A DNA stretch of 42,742 nt, taken from the NCBI GenBank assembly GCA_017470715.1, contig JAFUYE010000007.1:1-42742 (forward strand), given 5' to 3'. The notes beneath the pieces were generated by a model. It was given only the letters and a program-made list of their open reading frames with translations. It was not told where the DNA came from and searched no databases. Shown piece by piece: positions 40,605 to 42,742 of the stretch. Origin of the DNA: Selenomonadaceae bacterium (GTDB lineage: Bacteria; Bacillota; Negativicutes; Selenomonadales; Selenomonadaceae). A program made the position numbers and the translations under genes. Position 1 is the stretch's first letter. Each line of letters opens with the position of its first letter.

Positions 40605-41677
40605 AAATTTTAATTTTGTCCGCGTCAATCGGCTCGGGTCACACCAAAGCCGCTGAATCATTGCAAAAAATTTTCGGCGATAACGCGCAGGTTGTCGACT
40701 TCACGGCACGGGAATTCTCAACGCTGAATTGGTTGATGAAAAAAATTTATCTCGCCGCGCTGAAATTTATTCCCGACCTGTACGACAGAATTTACAAATT
40801 CGCGGACGGACGGAAAGTCGGCGTCACGGCAAGATTTTTGAGTTCCGCAGTAATGTATCTGCCGTTCGCGCGACTGCTGAATAAATTTCAACCGGACGCG
40901 GTGATTTGCACACACCCGTTCCCCGAAGCGGCGGCGTCACTGTGGAAATTTTTGCACGCGAAATCCCAACGAAATTTTTTGCTGGCAACGGTGCTCACGG
41001 ATTATTCACTGCACGAAATTTGGATCTTCGGCGAAGTCGACGCGTATTTTGTCGCCACGGAAGAAATGCGGCATGAACTTTCGACACATTGTCGGGCGGG
41101 ACAAAAAATTTTCGCGACGGGCATTCCGATTGACGAAAAATTTTCAGCCGTCGAAAAAATTTCGGACTCGACGCGCACGAATATTTTAATCATGGGCGGC
41201 GGACTCGGACTCGGCTCAATCGAAGAAACTTTGTCGGAGCTGAACAAAATCCATCACCCGCTGAAAATCACGGTCGTCGCGGGACAAAACGAAAAGTTAT
41301 CGTCGCGGCTGAAAAAATTGCGCGAAAAAATTTCTCATCCCGTCGAAGTGCTCGGCTTTGTTTCGGACGTTCATAAACTTATGGCGGCGGCTGATTTGCT
41401 CGTCACCAAACCGGGCGCGTTGACGATGACTGAGGCTTTCGCGGCGGGCGTCCCATTGATTTTGCACGCACCGATACCCGGTCCCGAATTTTTGAACGCG
41501 AAATTTGCAGTCGAACACGGCGCGGCTATTTCCGTCGGCGAACGAAAAATTTCCGCTGTCGTCGAAGAATTGTTGGCTCAACCTGCGCGGCTCGACGAAA
41601 TGAAACGTTGTGCGAAAAAACTTGCCAAACCGTCGGCGGCTTCGGACATTGTCAAGCTGATTGAAACTTTCCCTTGA
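40601..41677 (+). CDS. MGDG synthase-like glycosyltransferase (GT28)
   Basis: The 358-residue protein has the N-terminal SASIGSGHTKAAESL motif of the MGDG-synthase/UgtP family and the C-terminal GT28 sugar-nucleotide domain (ILIMGGGLGLGSI, VLGFVSDVHKLMAAADLLVTKPGALTMTEA with the acidic donor-binding site). Such enzymes add glucose or galactose to diacylglycerol at the inner face of the membrane, or act on related lipids. It is translationally coupled to the SDR gene. Donor and acceptor are not determined. Confidence 0.85.
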   Translation: MKILILSASIGSGHTKAAESLQKIFGDNAQVVDFTAREFSTLNWLMKKIYLAALKFIPDLYDRIYKFADGRKVGVTARFLSSAVMYLPFARLLNKFQPDAVICTHPFPEAAASLWKFLHAKSQRNFLLATVLTDYSLHEIWIFGEVDAYFVATEEMRHELSTHCRAGQKIFATGIPIDEKFSAVEKISDSTRTNILIMGGGLGLGSIEETLSELNKIHHPLKITVVAGQNEKLSSRLKKLREKISHPVEVLGFVSDVHKLMAAADLLVTKPGALTMTEAFAAGVPLILHAPIPGPEFLNAKFAVEHGAAISVGERKISAVVEELLAQPARLDEMKRCAKKLAKPSAASDIVKLIETFP

Positions 41678-41702
41678 CTGAAAAATTTCCGTGTGATATT
41701 AT
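41674..41702 (+). promoter_or_regulatory. Promoter of tRNA-Glu
   Basis: TTGACT (41674-41679), overlapping the stop of the previous gene, and TATTAT (41697-41702) are 17 bases apart, 15 bases before the tRNA. Confidence 0.75.
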
Positions 41703-41717
41703 TCGCGGCAGTGATTC

Positions 41718-41792
41718 GGCGCCTTCGTCAAGTGGTTAAGACACCGCCCTCTCACGGCGGGTTCAAGGGTTCGAATCCCTTAGGCGTCACCA
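41718..41792 (+). tRNA. tRNA-Glu (anticodon CTC)
   Basis: GGCGCCT pairs with AGGCGTC (one G-U); anticodon stem CCGCC/GGCGG holds loop CTCTCAC, so the anticodon is CTC; the T arm AAGGGTTCGAATCCCTT is canonical and CCA is encoded. Length is 75 bases. Confidence 0.93.
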
Positions 41793-41807
41793 TAACGAAA
41801 CTAACAA

Positions 41808-41834
41808 GGGCGTTGCGTGCGGCAACGTCCTTTT
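41808..41834 (+). terminator. Terminator after tRNA-Glu
   Basis: GGGCGTTGC (41808-41816) pairs with GCAACGTCC (41822-41830, one G-U) around GTGCG, followed by four T. It lies only 21 bases before the thiM start codon. Confidence 0.7.
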
Positions 41835-41854
41835 GATTTAAGGAGGCGATTGTT

Positions 41855-42724
41855 TTGACGGAAATTGAAATTCGCTCGGCAATGGCGCGGGCAGTCGACG
41901 AGGCGCGTGAAAAAAATCCACTGGCACCGTCGATAACCAACACGGTCACACAAGATTTTGTTGCCAACGCACAACTGGCTGTCGGCGGCGCGGCGGCGAT
42001 GATGTATCTGCCCGATGAATGCGAATCAATCGTGAAGGTCGCGCAGGCATTTTACATTAACATGGGCACAGCGATGCCGTTTTACGAAGAAACTTTACCT
42101 CGTGCGGCAAAAGCTTGTTTCGACGAAAAAAAGCCGTGGGTACTCGATCCCGTCGGAATCGGAATGTCGGAACTGCGGACGAAACTTTTACTTCAGCTCA
42201 AAGAATTCAAGCCGTCGATTATTCGCGGGAACGCTTCGGAAATAATTGCGTTGGCGAATTTGTGGGGATTAATCACAACGACCGGCGGACAAGTTCGCGG
42301 CGTCGAGTCGACCGAAAAAGTTTCTGCGGCAAAAGTTGCGGCAGTTTCGTTGGCGAAATTCACGGGCGGCACGGTTGCGGTTTCCGGCGAAGAAGATTTA
42401 ATTACCGACAGCAAGCAAGTAATTTTGTGCGCGGGCGGCTCGGAATTGTTCACGAAAATCACGGGCAGCGGTTGTGCACTCGGCGGCGTGATGGCGGTTT
42501 ATGCGGCGGTTGCAGATCCGTTTATCGCGGCAATGGCGGCAACGGTCATGTTCAATTTTGCAGGCTCGAAGGCGGCGGCTGAAGTCAACGCGCCCGCAAG
42601 TTTCAAAGTGAAATTTTTGGACAACCTTTACACATTGAGACCGGACAATATATCCAAAACTTTCCGCTCGGCAAATTCGCTTGAGGGCATGTTTGAATTC
42701 GGATTGACGCCGCGTGTCGAATAA
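41855..42724 (+). CDS. thiM: Hydroxyethylthiazole kinase
   Basis: ThiM phosphorylates hydroxyethylthiazole for thiamine salvage. The 289-residue product has the ribokinase-like motifs of the family: PSITNTVTQDF near the start, VLDPVGIGMS, IIRGNASEI, and the active-site KITGSGCALGG. The TTG at 41855 is preceded by AAGGAGGCG. It is alone here; no thiD, thiE or TPP riboswitch is visible upstream, where only the tRNA-Glu terminator is found, so transcription may depend on read-through from the tRNA promoter. It is the last gene of the window. Confidence 0.9.
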   Translation: MTEIEIRSAMARAVDEAREKNPLAPSITNTVTQDFVANAQLAVGGAAAMMYLPDECESIVKVAQAFYINMGTAMPFYEETLPRAAKACFDEKKPWVLDPVGIGMSELRTKLLLQLKEFKPSIIRGNASEIIALANLWGLITTTGGQVRGVESTEKVSAAKVAAVSLAKFTGGTVAVSGEEDLITDSKQVILCAGGSELFTKITGSGCALGGVMAVYAAVADPFIAAMAATVMFNFAGSKAAAEVNAPASFKVKFLDNLYTLRPDNISKTFRSANSLEGMFEFGLTPRVE

Positions 42725-42742
42725 GATCGATAGATTGATAGA

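Noticed and set aside
41793..41854. TPP riboswitch before thiM
   Set aside because: The gap is only 62 bases and holds a simple terminator hairpin; no TPP aptamer motifs are present.

Overview
The window looks like a chromosomal segment of a diderm, anaerobic Firmicute of the Negativicutes, most likely a Selenomonadaceae-type gut or rumen bacterium. The evidence is a TonB-dependent receptor with signal peptide and beta-barrel C-terminus (an outer membrane is present), periplasmic TPR/LPP20-like proteins, a CbiK-type cobaltochelatase, flagellum-associated proteins, and Firmicute-style strong GGAGG ribosome binding sites with several TTG and GTG starts. The species assignment is an inference from gene content only.

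Layout. 1-6750: tail of rpiB (partly duplicated), then pyrF, a GIY-YIG homing endonuclease gene wedged between pyrF and pyrE, recN, then a separate unit of an oxidoreductase, an HD-domain protein and a P-loop/Asp23-like protein. 6800-9610: two paralogous RTX-like repeat proteins on the minus strand. 9670-14950: a TPR protein and a TonB receptor on the plus strand facing two further periplasmic LPP20-like proteins on the minus strand. 15000-19910: leuA, a DinJ/YafQ toxin-antitoxin pair, a small membrane protein, trpE and trpG. 20148-25450 (minus): a six-gene run glmM, cbiK, glycosyltransferase, epimerase, zinc-ribbon membrane protein, DUF192 protein. 25628-31950: a PRD regulator followed by an ascorbate-family PTS (EIIA, EIIB, EIIC) and a split transketolase, which reads as uptake of a sugar or sugar acid feeding the pentose phosphate pathway. 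32067-36650: low-molecular-weight phosphatase, ADP-ribosylglycohydrolase, PHP phosphatase, a HydF-like GTPase domain, a secreted protein and metA. 36990-42724: a FliD-C-like protein, tRNA-Ser, response regulator, cupin, YjfB-like motility peptide, HU, an SDR dehydrogenase with an MGDG-synthase-like glycosyltransferase, tRNA-Glu and thiM.

The most unusual content is non-coding. Three dispersed copies (A 19926-20142, B 27698-27915, C 36748-36965 minus) of a 217-218 bp element share four hairpins with compensatory changes. Copy C sits inside a 275 bp MITE-like unit with 19 bp terminal inverted repeats, one end of which supplies the stop codon of the FliD-like gene. Seven-base-period repeats occur in the leuA leader, inside trpE and in the promoter of the HydF-like GTPase gene. 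Two genes (the homing endonuclease and the HD protein) carry -1 frame breaks exactly at homopolymer or slippery runs, and the endonuclease frame runs without a stop into pyrE.

Stretches above 300 bp without a gene: 66-370 (duplication and two terminators), 27656-28054 (terminator, repeat B, leader) and 36653-36989 (terminator and MITE-like element). Start codons were chosen from ribosome-binding-site spacing; no database search was possible, so family names rest on recognised motifs.
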